From Actinomycetes bacterium (GTDB lineage: Bacteria; Actinomycetota; Acidimicrobiia; Acidimicrobiales; RAAP-2), in the NCBI GenBank assembly GCA_021823525.1, contig JAKANY010000004.1, positions 41,995 through 105,994 on the forward strand: a stretch of DNA of 64,000 nucleotides, written 5' to 3'. The position numbers and the translations under genes were made by a program. This document shows, in pieces, positions 1 through 7,975 of this stretch. Positions within the stretch are counted from its first letter, which is position 1. Each line of letters begins with the position of its first letter. Below the pieces are notes generated by a model that made no database searches, was not told where the DNA came from, and was given only the letters and a program-made list of their open reading frames with translations.

Positions 1-51
1 GTCGGTCAGGACGCCCGTGACGAGGAGCCGGTGATTGGCGAGCAGGGTCAT
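1..51 (-). CDS. Enoyl-ACP reductase (InhA/FabI-like), N-terminal fragment cut by the window edge
   Basis: Reading the minus strand from the ATG at 51 gives 17 codons, MTLLANHRLLVTGVLTD, which run off the left edge. The stretch RLLVTGVLTD matches the first beta strand and dinucleotide-binding turn of InhA/FabI enoyl-ACP reductases, where RILVTGVLTD or a close variant is typical. These enzymes carry out the last reduction of each type II fatty-acid elongation cycle. A TACGCT hexamer lies 6 bases before the ATG, so the mRNA is probably leaderless. Too short for the ORF track. The identification rests on a short but distinctive stretch and should be confirmed with upstream sequence. Confidence 0.7.
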   Translation of the reverse strand, partial: MTLLANHRLLVTGVLTD

Positions 52-56
52 CTTGT

Positions 57-63
57 TAGCGTA
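57..63. promoter_or_regulatory. Shared bidirectional -10 heptamer TAGCGTA (fabI-like / npdG)
   Basis: The plus strand reads TAGCGT and the minus strand TACGCT over the same bases. The minus copy is 6 bases from the leaderless ATG of the fabI-like gene. The plus copy would start a leader of about 20 bases carrying a purine-rich GAGCGAGGCGAG before npdG. No clear -35 is visible. Promoter function is inferred. Confidence 0.5.
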
Positions 64-90
64 ACGACCGAGATCGAGCGAGGCGAGGAC

Positions 91-738
91 ATGGCGACAG
101 TGGGGATCCTGGGGGGGACCGGCCCGGCGGGACGGGGGGTGGCCGTGAGGCTGGGTGCGGCGGGCCACGCGGTGATTATCGGATCGCGCGAACCCGAGCG
201 CGCCCGCTCCGTGGCCGCGACGCTCACGACCGCGAGCGGCCTGGCGGTGCGCGGCGCGGGCAACGAGGAGGCGGCCGCAGCGGACGTCGTGGTGGTCGCG
301 ACGCCGTGGGAGTCGACGCTGGCCACCGTGCGCTCTCTGCACGAGGCGCTGGCCGGCAAGGTCGTCATCTCGATGGTCAACGCACTGGCCAAGGACGGTC
401 GCGAGGTCGTGCCGCTCACGCTGGCGCGAGGATCGGTGACTGCCCACGTCGCCGCGGCCCTGCCGGCGAGCCGCGTCGTCGGCGCGTTCCACCACCTGCC
501 CGCGGCGCAGATGGAGGACCTGGGCAGCGGACTGGAGTCGGACGTCTTGGTGGTCGGCGACGACGCCGCCGCGCGCGCCGTCGTCAGCGAGCTGGTGCGC
601 GCCGCACCCGGGCTGCGGCCCATCGACGTCGGCGGGACCGCGCTGGCCGGGGCGGTCGAGGCCTTCACGGCCGTGTGCATCACCGTGAACATCCGGCATC
701 GCGCCCACGCGGCGCTGCGCCTGACGGGCTTGGCGTGA
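91..738 (+). CDS. npdG: F420-dependent NADP reductase (NADPH:F420 oxidoreductase)
   Basis: Exchanges hydride between coenzyme F420 and NADP in the cytoplasm. The N-terminus has the Rossmann loop GILGGTGPAGRG followed by GSREPERAR, where the arginines after the second strand bind the NADP phosphate, as is typical of this family. The 215-residue length is normal. The ORF track begins at 31, but the ATG at 91 is preferred: it starts just before the first beta strand and follows a purine-rich GAGCGAGGCGAG. Its stop overlaps the GTG of mshC by 4 bases, so the two are probably translationally coupled. It implies that the organism makes F420. Confidence 0.85.
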   Translation: MATVGILGGTGPAGRGVAVRLGAAGHAVIIGSREPERARSVAATLTTASGLAVRGAGNEEAAAADVVVVATPWESTLATVRSLHEALAGKVVISMVNALAKDGREVVPLTLARGSVTAHVAAALPASRVVGAFHHLPAAQMEDLGSGLESDVLVVGDDAAARAVVSELVRAAPGLRPIDVGGTALAGAVEAFTAVCITVNIRHRAHAALRLTGLA

Positions 739-1859
739 TCCACCTCTACGACACCGCGCGCCAGAGCACCCAACCGCTCGAGGCCGGACCGGTGGTGACG
801 CTCTACAGCTGTGGGATCACGCCCTACGACGCGGCCCACCTGGGCCACGCGTACGTGTACCTCATCTTCGACGTTCTCCAGCGGCGCCTCCGCGATGCCG
901 GGCACGACACGCGCTGCGTGCGCAACGTGACCGACGTCGACGACGACATCCTGCGCAAGGCGCGCGAGCTCGGCGTGAACTACCTGGATCTCGCCGCCCA
1001 GGAGATGGCCATCTTCGAGCGCGATATGCAGCTGCTCAACCTCGTGCCGTGCTTCAGCGAGCCCCGGGCGACCTCGGCGATCTCCGAGATCCTCACGCTG
1101 ATCGGTCAGCTCTTCACCCGGGGCCTGGCCTACGAGGTCGACGGCTGGGTGTACTTCGAGGTCGCCAAGTTCCCCCGCTACGGGCAGGTGAGCCACGTCG
1201 AGCGCGACCGCATGGCGGCCCTGTCGGCCGAGCACGGTGGCTGGCCGGACGATCCGCGCAAGCGCGATCCCCTCGACTTCGTGCTGTGGCAGCCCTCGCG
1301 GGCCGATGAGCCGGCGTGGGAGTCGCGCTGGGGCGCGGGGCGGCCCGGATGGCACATCGAGTGCTCGGCTCTGGCCATGCGCGAGCTCGGGGAGACCGTG
1401 GACGTCCACGGCGGCGGGCGGGACCTGGCCTTCCCCCATCACGAGTGCGAGGCCGCGCAGAGCGAGACGGCCACGGGAGTGGGGTTCGTCAAGCACTGGC
1501 TGCACGTCGGCCTGGTCGGGCTCGACGGGACCAAGATGTCCAAGTCGCTGGGCAACCTGGTGTTCGTCTCGGAGCTCGTGGCGCGCTCCGAGCCCGCGGC
1601 GGTGCGCCTGGCCCTGCTCGACCACCACTACCGCGGCGACTGGGAGTGGCGCGACGAGCTGCTGCACCTGGCGCAGTCGCGTCTGGCGACGTGGCGGTCC
1701 TCGCTCATCGCGGGTCGCCCGTCGAGCCTCATCGACGAGGTTCGCGCCGCGCTGGACGACGATCTCGACTCGCCGACGGCCATCGCGGCGATGGATCGGG
1801 CCGCCCACGGCGGCTACAGCGTCGGTCCGGCCGCGGCGCTGCTCGGCGTTACTCTCTAG
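735..1859 (+). CDS. mshC: Cysteine:glucosaminyl-inositol ligase MshC (mycothiol biosynthesis)
   Basis: ATP-dependent ligase joining cysteine to GlcN-Ins, the penultimate step of mycothiol synthesis. The fold is that of class I cysteinyl-tRNA synthetase. The zinc and signature loop reads CGITPYDAAHLGHA (from residue 26), which is characteristic of MshC; CysS has CGPTVY. Further zinc ligands lie in ECSAL and FPHHE, and KMSKS is at about residues 267-271. The C-terminus ends in ALLGVTL, as in MshC, with no anticodon-binding domain. The GTG start overlaps the npdG stop (GTGA). At 374 residues it is somewhat shorter than mycobacterial MshC (about 410), mainly at the N-terminus. Automatic annotation may call it cysS. 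mshD at 36617-37501 supports an active mycothiol pathway. Confidence 0.85.
   Translation: MIHLYDTARQSTQPLEAGPVVTLYSCGITPYDAAHLGHAYVYLIFDVLQRRLRDAGHDTRCVRNVTDVDDDILRKARELGVNYLDLAAQEMAIFERDMQLLNLVPCFSEPRATSAISEILTLIGQLFTRGLAYEVDGWVYFEVAKFPRYGQVSHVERDRMAALSAEHGGWPDDPRKRDPLDFVLWQPSRADEPAWESRWGAGRPGWHIECSALAMRELGETVDVHGGGRDLAFPHHECEAAQSETATGVGFVKHWLHVGLVGLDGTKMSKSLGNLVFVSELVARSEPAAVRLALLDHHYRGDWEWRDELLHLAQSRLATWRSSLIAGRPSSLIDEVRAALDDDLDSPTAIAAMDRAAHGGYSVGPAAALLGVTL
1850..1855 (+). promoter_or_regulatory. Possible -10 (TACTCT) for thrS
   Basis: The hexamer lies at the very end of mshC. It would give a leader of about 18 bases that contains the thrS Shine-Dalgarno AAAGGGGAC. Prediction from sequence only. 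Confidence 0.3.
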
Positions 1860-1880
1860 GGGACGAAAGGGGACGTGGCG

Positions 1881-3860
1881 ATGTCCGAGGTGGTGGTAGG
1901 GCTGCCGGACGGCTCGACGCGGTCGCTTCCCCCAGGGTCCACCGCTCGCGACCTGGCCGCGGCCATCGGGGCCCGGCTGGCGCGTGACGTCGTGGCCGCC
2001 GAGGTGGACGGCCGACTCGTCGACCTGGCGACCGTGCTCACCGACGGCGTCTCGGTGCGGCTCGTCACGCCGGCGAGCGACGAGGGCCGCGACATCGTGC
2101 GCCACTCGACGGCGCACGTGATGGCGCAGGCGGTGACGCGCCTGTGGCCCGGGGCGCGCTACGCCATCGGGCCCACGATCGAAAACGGCTTCTACTACGA
2201 CTTCGAGCTGCCCGGGGGGGCGCACTTCAGCGACGACGACCTGGTGCGCGTCGACGAGGAGATGCGGCGCATCATCGGCGAGGACCAGCCCTTCGTCCGC
2301 GAGGAGCACTCGGTGGACGAGGGGCGCGCGCTCTTCGCCGACCAGCCCTTCAAAGTGGAGATCATCGAGGGCGTCGAGGACGGCTCACGCGCGTCGGCCA
2401 GGGAGCCCGCCGGGGCCGCGACGGTCACGGCCTACCGCAACACCGAGAGGTTCGTCGACCTGTGCCGTGGCCCGCACGTCCCCTCGACCGGGCGCCTCGG
2501 GCACTTCCGCCTGACGCGCGTGGCCGGGGCCTACTGGCGCGGCGACGAGCATCGCGAGCAGCTCCAGCGCATCTACGGGACCGCGTTCGAGAGCGAGGCG
2601 GCCCTGGAGGAGCACCTGGCGCAGGTGGCCGAGGCCGAGCGCCGCGATCACCGACGGCTGGGCCAGGAGCTCGACCTGTTCTCCTTCCCCCCCGAGATCG
2701 GGCCCGGGCTGGCGGTCTTCCACCCGCGCGGGGGCACGGTGCGGCGCGTGATGGAGGAGTACTCCCGCCAGCGCCACGAGGCGGCCGGCTACAGCTTCGT
2801 GTACACCCCGCACATCACGAAGGCCGATCTGTTCGAGACGTCGGGCCACCTGCAGTGGTTCGCCGAGGGCATGTACCCGCCCATGGAGCTCGACGAGGGG
2901 CAGCGGTACTACCTCAAGCCCATGAACTGCCCGTTCCACGTGATGATCTTCAAGTCGCGCCAGCGCAGCTACCGCGAGCTGCCCCAGCGCCTCTTCGAGT
3001 TTGGTTCGGTCTACCGCTACGAGAAGTCCGGCGTGGTGCACGGGCTCACCCGCGTTCGGGGCATGACCCAGGACGATGCCCACATCTTCTGCTCGCGCGA
3101 GCAGATGGGCGACGAGCTGGCGAACCTGCTGGGCTTCGTGCTCGACCTGCTGCGGGACTTCGGTCTGCGGGACTTCTACCTCGAGCTCTCGACGCGCCCG
3201 CCGGGCAAGGCCGTGGGGTCCGACGAGGAGTGGCGCGAGGCCGAGGCGACCCTGGCGCGGGTGGCCGGCTCGGCGGGGCTCGAGCTGGTGCTCGACGAGG
3301 GCGGGGGAGCCTTCTACGGCCCCAAGATCTCGGTCCAGGCGCGTGACGCGATCGGTCGCACGCACCAGATCTCGACGATCCAGCTCGACTTCCAGACGCC
3401 CCAGCGCTTCGACGCCACCTACGTGACAGCCGAGAACCGGCGCGAGCGCGTGATCATGATCCACCGGGCCCTGTTCGGCTCGGTCGAGCGCTTCCTCGCC
3501 ATCCTGCTCGAGCACTACGCGGGGAACCTGCCGACCTGGCTATGCCCCGAGCAGGCGCGGGTGCTCAGCGTGCGCGACGAGTTCGACGACTACGCCCACG
3601 ACGTCGCGGCGCGCCTGCGCGGCGCCGGGCTGCGCGTGGAGGTCGAGGCGGCCGACGAGCCGCTCGGCGCGCGCATCCGCCGGGCCAAGCTCGAGAAGAT
3701 CCCCTACGTGCTGGTGGTGGGCGCCGAGGACGCCAACGCCCAGACGGTCGGGGTGAACCGGCGAGGCAGCAACGATCCCGAGCGAGGCGTCCGCGTGGCG
3801 GACCTGGTCGACGCGCTGGCCGACGAGGTCGCGCGCCGCGGCGCGCCCGAGGACCGGTAG
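1881..3860 (+). CDS. thrS: Threonine--tRNA ligase
   Basis: Class II synthetase charging tRNA-Thr. Domains in order: an N-terminal TGS domain (about residues 1-62); the editing/SAD domain with HSTAHVMA and DLCRGPHVP; the catalytic core with MNCPFHVMIFKS (zinc Cys near residue 350) and VHGLTRVRGMTQDDAHIFC; and a C-terminal anticodon-binding domain. The 659-residue length is normal. The track starts at GTG 1875, but the ATG at 1881 is better placed, with AGGGGAC about 8 bases upstream. The next gene starts on the base after the stop. M. tuberculosis has the same order thrS-HIT-pgsA-patA-pimA. Confidence 0.97.
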   Translation: MSEVVVGLPDGSTRSLPPGSTARDLAAAIGARLARDVVAAEVDGRLVDLATVLTDGVSVRLVTPASDEGRDIVRHSTAHVMAQAVTRLWPGARYAIGPTIENGFYYDFELPGGAHFSDDDLVRVDEEMRRIIGEDQPFVREEHSVDEGRALFADQPFKVEIIEGVEDGSRASAREPAGAATVTAYRNTERFVDLCRGPHVPSTGRLGHFRLTRVAGAYWRGDEHREQLQRIYGTAFESEAALEEHLAQVAEAERRDHRRLGQELDLFSFPPEIGPGLAVFHPRGGTVRRVMEEYSRQRHEAAGYSFVYTPHITKADLFETSGHLQWFAEGMYPPMELDEGQRYYLKPMNCPFHVMIFKSRQRSYRELPQRLFEFGSVYRYEKSGVVHGLTRVRGMTQDDAHIFCSREQMGDELANLLGFVLDLLRDFGLRDFYLELSTRPPGKAVGSDEEWREAEATLARVAGSAGLELVLDEGGGAFYGPKISVQARDAIGRTHQISTIQLDFQTPQRFDATYVTAENRRERVIMIHRALFGSVERFLAILLEHYAGNLPTWLCPEQARVLSVRDEFDDYAHDVAARLRGAGLRVEVEAADEPLGARIRRAKLEKIPYVLVVGAEDANAQTVGVNRRGSNDPERGVRVADLVDALADEVARRGAPEDR

Positions 3861-4382
3861 ATGCCCCTCGAGCGCTTCGCCGCAGCGTGGCGCGAGCAGT
3901 ACGTGAGCACGGCCGGGGGAGCCGGCGAGGGGGCCGACGAGTGCGTCTTCTGCCGCCTGAGCGACGAGCCCGTAGCACCCGAGACGGGCGTCGTGTGGCG
4001 CGGACCGCTCTCGTTCGTCGTGCTCAACGCCTTCCCCTACGGCTCGGGTCACCTGCTCGTCCTGCCCCGCGCCCACGTCGCGCACCTCGATGAACTCGAC
4101 GCGAGCGCCTACGGCGACTTCTCCGAGACCCTCCGCCGCGTCGCGGTCGCGCTGCGGCGCGCCTACGAGCCCGACGGGCTGAACATCGGCATGAACCTGG
4201 GTCGCGCGGCCGGGGCGGGGATCCCGGGTCACCTGCACGCCCACGCGCTTCCGCGATGGAACGGTGACACCAACTTCATGACCACGATCGGCGAGGTGCG
4301 CGTCCTGCCCGAGTCCCTGGAGTCGACGTGGCGCAAGGTTCAGCCGTTCCTGCAGGACGGCTCGACGACGGTCCCTGAGTAG
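3861..4382 (+). CDS. HIT-family nucleotide phosphorylase/hydrolase (Rv2613c-like)
   Basis: The histidine-triad loop is HLHAHALPRW near residue 125, and an N-terminal CVFC pair probably binds zinc with later histidines. The mycobacterial protein in the same position (Rv2613c) is an Ap4A phosphorylase, so cleavage of diadenosine polyphosphates made as synthetase by-products is the likely role; being next to thrS fits this. At 173 residues the protein is complete. Its ATG directly abuts the thrS stop. The exact substrate cannot be read from sequence. Confidence 0.85.
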   Translation: MPLERFAAAWREQYVSTAGGAGEGADECVFCRLSDEPVAPETGVVWRGPLSFVVLNAFPYGSGHLLVLPRAHVAHLDELDASAYGDFSETLRRVAVALRRAYEPDGLNIGMNLGRAAGAGIPGHLHAHALPRWNGDTNFMTTIGEVRVLPESLESTWRKVQPFLQDGSTTVPE

Positions 4383-4385
4383 ACT
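4380..4385 (+). promoter_or_regulatory. Possible -10 (TAGACT) for pgsA-patA-pimA
   Basis: The hexamer overlaps the HIT gene stop. The predicted leader of about 18 bases contains CAGGGGAG before the pgsA ATG. Confidence 0.4.
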
Positions 4386-4409
4386 CGGCGCGAGCGACCC
4401 AGGGGAGCC

Positions 4410-5078
4410 ATGTTCGACGGACGTTTTCGCACTGGGGTGGAGAAGGTCACGGGGCCGGTGGGAAGCTGGCTCGTGCGGCGCCGGGTCTCGGCCGACGTGC
4501 TCACCGGTTCGGGACTGGTCTTCGCGGGGGTCACGGCGGTCGCGATCGGCGCGGGGCAGCACTTCGTGGCGATCGTGCTGCTGACCCTGACGGGATTCCA
4601 CGACATGCTCGACGGCGCGGTGGCCAAGGCCTCCCAGCGCGCGAGCCAGCGCGGGAGCTTCTTCGACTCGGTCGTCGACCGCGTGTCCGACGCGGTCCTG
4701 ATGGGCGGCGTCGCCTACGAGCTCACCGCGAGCCACCACGGACAGCTCGTGCTGCTGCCCTTCGCCATCCTCACCACGACGTTCCTCATCTCCTACCAGC
4801 GCTCCAAGGCCGAGAGCCTGGGGCTGTCGGCGCGCGGTGGGCTCATGGAGCGGGCCGAGCGCATGATCCTGCTGGGCGTGGCGCTCCTGTCGTCGGCGAT
4901 CTTCGTGCCCGTGCTGTGGCTCATGCTGGCGCTGACCGGGATGACGGCGCTGGGACGGTTCCGCCGCGTGTGGCGCGCCGCAGCGCGCCCCGAGCCCCTG
5001 CCGCGACGTCCGGAGGTGCGCACGCACCGGCACGCGAGTCGGGTGCGGCGGCGTCTGGCGCGCAGCCTGCGCCACTAG
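4410..5078 (+). CDS. pgsA1: CDP-alcohol phosphatidyltransferase, probably phosphatidylinositol-phosphate synthase
   Basis: Integral membrane enzyme that transfers a phosphatidyl group from CDP-diacylglycerol to an alcohol, most likely inositol phosphate given the adjacent PIM genes. The family metal-binding signature is present as DMLDGAVAK...GSFFDSVVDRVSD (D-x2-DG-x2-A ... G-x3-D-x3-D) near residue 65; the usual Arg after the Ala is Lys. There are about six hydrophobic segments and a very basic C-terminal tail. The Shine-Dalgarno CAGGGGAG precedes the ATG. Gene order equals Rv2612c-Rv2611c-Rv2610c. Confidence 0.85.
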   Translation: MFDGRFRTGVEKVTGPVGSWLVRRRVSADVLTGSGLVFAGVTAVAIGAGQHFVAIVLLTLTGFHDMLDGAVAKASQRASQRGSFFDSVVDRVSDAVLMGGVAYELTASHHGQLVLLPFAILTTTFLISYQRSKAESLGLSARGGLMERAERMILLGVALLSSAIFVPVLWLMLALTGMTALGRFRRVWRAAARPEPLPRRPEVRTHRHASRVRRRLARSLRH

Positions 5079-5083
5079 CACCC

Positions 5084-5950
5084 GTGGAGCGGCGCGTCGT
5101 GGCGCTGCGGGCCGCTGGCCGGCTCCTGCAGGTCGTTCCCGAGTGGATCGGGCTGGGGGTGGCGCGCCCGGTGGCCGTGCTGGTGGGTCGTCGGGCCGCG
5201 GTGCGCGTGCCCCTGCGCGACAACCTGGCGCGGGTGCTCGGCGGCGCGGCCCCGCCGCGCGCGCTGCGCCACCTCGCGGACCGCGCGATGGCGTCGTACG
5301 CGCAGTACTGGGTCGAGGGTGCGCGACTGCCCACGACGCCCGCGTCCGAGGTCCTGGCGCGCTTCGCCATCACCGAGGGCCGTGAGCACCTCGAGGACGC
5401 CCGCGATCGCGGAGACGGCATCATCCTGGCGCTGCCCCACATGGGCAGCTGGGAGTGGGGCGGGGCGTTCCTGGCCCAGATCGGGCTCCCCATGACCGCC
5501 GTCGCCGAGGCGCTCGAGCCGCCCGAGCTGTTCGCCTGGTTCGCCGAGCAGCGCGAGGCGATCGGCATCCACGTCGTGCCACTCGACGAGCGAGCCGGGA
5601 CCGCCATGCTCGAGCGACTCCGCGCCCGCGGCGTGGTGGGCCTCCTGTGCGACCGCGACCTGCAGGGCAACGGCGTCGAGGTCACGTTCTTCGGCCAGCG
5701 CACGACGCTGCCGGCCGGCCCCGCGACGCTGGCGCTGCGCACGGGGGCGACCCTCATGGTTGCGGCGTGCTACAGCGGACCGGGCCGCGATCACCACGCC
5801 GTCATCCTGCCGCCGATCGCCACGTCCCGCCAGGGGAGGCTGCGCGAGGACGTGGCGCGCGTGACGCAGGAGATCGCCGAGGCACTCGAGGGGCTGATTC
5901 GGCGGGCGCCCGAGCAGTGGCACGTGCTGCAGCCCCGGTTCGCGCCATGA
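5084..5950 (+). CDS. patA: Phosphatidylinositol mannoside acyltransferase (PatA-like, LpxL/HtrB family)
   Basis: Peripheral membrane acyltransferase that adds a fatty acid to the mannose of PIM lipids. The HxxxxE catalytic motif is in HMGSWEWGG, and the downstream FFGQRTTLPAGPATLA is typical of the lysophospholipid acyltransferase/LpxL fold. The track ORF starts far inside pgsA; the GTG at 5084, 5 bases after the pgsA stop, gives 288 residues, with another GTG five codons later as an alternative. Its stop overlaps the pimA ATG (ATGA). Assignment to PatA rather than a general lauroyl transferase rests on the neighbours. Confidence 0.8.
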   Translation: MERRVVALRAAGRLLQVVPEWIGLGVARPVAVLVGRRAAVRVPLRDNLARVLGGAAPPRALRHLADRAMASYAQYWVEGARLPTTPASEVLARFAITEGREHLEDARDRGDGIILALPHMGSWEWGGAFLAQIGLPMTAVAEALEPPELFAWFAEQREAIGIHVVPLDERAGTAMLERLRARGVVGLLCDRDLQGNGVEVTFFGQRTTLPAGPATLALRTGATLMVAACYSGPGRDHHAVILPPIATSRQGRLREDVARVTQEIAEALEGLIRRAPEQWHVLQPRFAP

Positions 5951-7047
5951 CGCGCGTTGTCCTGCTCTGCCCGTACTCCCTGGCCGCCTACGGGGGCGTC
6001 CAGGAGCAGGCGCTGGCCATGAGCCGCGAGCTGGTGCGCCGGGGGTACGACGTCGAGCTGGTGGCGCCCGACGCCCACGGGGAGGTCGCGGCGCGCACGC
6101 CCGCGCGCCTGCGCGACGCGGGAGCGAGCGTGTCGATTCCGGCCAACGGCTCGCGGGCGGCGCTCGCCCTGGCTCCGACGGCGAGTCGGCGAGCGCGCCG
6201 AGCCGTCGGCACAGACCCGGGGACCGTCGTCCACCTGCACGAGCCCTTCGCCCCGGTGGTGGGCTGGTCGACCCTGCTGACCCACCGCACACCGAGCGTG
6301 GGCACCCTGCACCGGGCCGGCGAGGGCCCCGCCACGCGCTGGACACGGCCCATCTTGCGCCGCCTGGCCCGGGGGCTCGACGTGATCGCGGCGGTGAGCC
6401 CGGCGGCGGCGCGCACCATGGGCGGCGCGGCGGGCCTGCACCCGGAGATCCTCTTCAACGGCTTCGAGACCGATCGGTACCGCGAGGTCGCGCGCGTCGT
6501 GAGCCCGACGCCCACGATCCTCGTCGTGGGCCGGCTCGAGGAGCGCAAGGGCACACGCGTGGCCCTCGAGGCCGTGGCCGCGCACAACCGCACGGGGGCG
6601 CCGCCCTGGCGACTCGTCGTGCTGGGTGAGGGGCCCCTGGGAGCGAGCCTGCGTGCGGGCTTCGGGGCGGACCCGCACATCTGGTTCCTCGGGGCGGCGA
6701 GCGACGAGGTCAAGCGCGCGTGGCTGCGGCGGGCCTCGGTGGTGGTCGCGCCGGCCCTGGGGCGCGAGAGCTTCGGGCTGGTCCTGCTCGAGGCGATGGC
6801 GGCCGAGACGCCCGTCGTGGCCAGCGATATCGCGGGGTACCGCGAAGCCGCCCAGGGTCACGCCATCCTCGCGCGACCCGGGGACTCCAGCGACCTGGCG
6901 CGGGCCATCGCGGAGGCTCTCGAGGCGGGACCCGCGCGCGTCGCGGGCGCGCGCGCGCACGCCGAGGCGTGGTCTATGAGGCGCCTGATGGATCGCTACG
7001 AGGAGCTGTACGAGCGGGCGCGCGAGCGATTTGGGGCCCGGCGGTAG
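5947..7047 (+). CDS. pimA: GDP-mannose-dependent phosphatidylinositol mannosyltransferase (PimA-like, GT4)
   Basis: GT-B fold glycosyltransferase, which at the inner membrane face would add the first mannose to phosphatidylinositol. The N-terminus LLCPYSLAAYGGVQEQA matches the PimA acceptor loop with GGVQ. The C-terminal domain has VVGRLEERKG and ESFGLVLLEAMAAETPVVAS, which includes the EX7E motif that contacts the nucleotide sugar. It has 366 residues, as expected. ATGA overlap with patA. Sequence alone would say GT4 family; position after pgsA and patA makes PimA the best call. Confidence 0.8.
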   Translation: MTRVVLLCPYSLAAYGGVQEQALAMSRELVRRGYDVELVAPDAHGEVAARTPARLRDAGASVSIPANGSRAALALAPTASRRARRAVGTDPGTVVHLHEPFAPVVGWSTLLTHRTPSVGTLHRAGEGPATRWTRPILRRLARGLDVIAAVSPAAARTMGGAAGLHPEILFNGFETDRYREVARVVSPTPTILVVGRLEERKGTRVALEAVAAHNRTGAPPWRLVVLGEGPLGASLRAGFGADPHIWFLGAASDEVKRAWLRRASVVVAPALGRESFGLVLLEAMAAETPVVASDIAGYREAAQGHAILARPGDSSDLARAIAEALEAGPARVAGARAHAEAWSMRRLMDRYEELYERARERFGARR

Positions 7048-7050
7048 CCT
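7045..7050 (+). promoter_or_regulatory. Leaderless-type -10 (TAGCCT)
   Basis: TAGCCT includes the pimA stop codon and is followed by exactly 6 bases and then the ATG at 7057. Transcription would start at or beside the A of the start codon. Confidence 0.5.
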
Positions 7051-7056
7051 GGACCC

Positions 7057-7953
7057 ATGGCGCAGAGCTCTCGAAACCGCCGTCGCGGCACTCGCCCCAG
7101 CTCCTCGGGGTTCGTCGCGCCGGTCCTCGACCCCTCCTGGCAGAGCCCCTACGTGCCCGCCCATCACGAGCGTGAGCACAACCTCACGGCGGTGCGCCGC
7201 GCCTACTGGAGGCGCCAGAGCATCGTCAGCGTGATCGTCGGGCTGGTGACGGTCGGCCTGATCGTGGCCGCGCTGCTGGCCAGCGCCTGGTGGGGCCTGG
7301 TCGCGGCGGTCGTCGTGGTCGCCTACGCGATCTTGACGCCGGTCGTCGCGGCGCGCCTTCGCCGGCGCAGCGCCGACCTGGGCACGCGGATGGTCGCGGC
7401 CTTCGCCGAGGCGCGCAGCGCCCACGACGAGGGCCGCCTGAGCACCGTCCTCGAGCGGCTCGCGGCGACTTTCGGGGTGACCGAGGTCGACGCCCTCATC
7501 GTGCGCGACGGGGGCTACAACGCGGCCCTGGTGCGTCGCGCGAGCGGCCTGACGCTCCTGGTGACGTCGGCGCTGGTGAGCGACTTCGACCTGATCGAGC
7601 TGGAGGGCGTGGTCGCCCACTGCCTGGCCCGCGAGCGACTGGGCCTGGTGACGCGAGGGTGCGCGGCGGTCGTGGTAGGCCGCGACGGGGCCGACCGCCA
7701 GCAGCTGGCCGGGACGGGTGCGGCCTTCCGCGCCGACGAGGTCGCCGCGGCCCAGATCCGGTACCCGGTGGGGCTGGCCCAGGCCCTGGAGCGCTGCGCG
7801 CGCCAGGAGGTGGCTGGCGACTCCTACTTCGCCTCGCCCGACTACGACCTGACACGCTGCCTGTGGCTCAACCCGCGCAGCGGCGAGCCCCAGGCGCGCG
7901 AGGGCGACCTCGACCACCCCCTGGTACGGGCCGCCGCCCTCGAGGAGTGGTGA
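7057..7953 (+). CDS. Membrane protein with a degenerate M48 (HtpX-like) peptidase domain
   Basis: A basic N-terminal tail is followed by two transmembrane helices (about 55-75 and 79-97), as in HtpX, and then a cytoplasmic M48-like domain. Matching features are YNAAL near 154, LTLLVTSALVSDFDLIELEG (x. 165-184), and FRADEVAAAQIRYPVGLAQAL near 224, which corresponds to the M48 stretch around its third zinc ligand. The HExxH zinc motif is replaced by HCLAR (188-192), and the third-ligand Glu is replaced by Ala. It should therefore not be an active zinc protease. It occupies the place of a NUDIX gene in M. tuberculosis. Function unknown; a binding or scaffold role is possible. Confidence 0.75.
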   Translation: MAQSSRNRRRGTRPSSSGFVAPVLDPSWQSPYVPAHHEREHNLTAVRRAYWRRQSIVSVIVGLVTVGLIVAALLASAWWGLVAAVVVVAYAILTPVVAARLRRRSADLGTRMVAAFAEARSAHDEGRLSTVLERLAATFGVTEVDALIVRDGGYNAALVRRASGLTLLVTSALVSDFDLIELEGVVAHCLARERLGLVTRGCAAVVVGRDGADRQQLAGTGAAFRADEVAAAQIRYPVGLAQALERCARQEVAGDSYFASPDYDLTRCLWLNPRSGEPQAREGDLDHPLVRAAALEEW

Positions 7954-7963
7954 TCTGCGCCAG

Positions 7964-7969
7964 TAGGCT
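7964..7969 (+). promoter_or_regulatory. Leaderless-type -10 (TAGGCT) for pdxS
   Basis: TAGGCT is followed by 6 bases and the pdxS ATG, with no Shine-Dalgarno room between. Confidence 0.5.
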
Positions 7970-7975
7970 GAGGTC

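Noticed and set aside
735-1859. Reading this gene as cysS
   Set aside because: The CGITPYD signature and missing anticodon domain fit MshC instead.
1875-1880. GTG at 1875 as the thrS start
   Set aside because: Only 2-3 bases from the Shine-Dalgarno; the ATG at 1881 has proper spacing.
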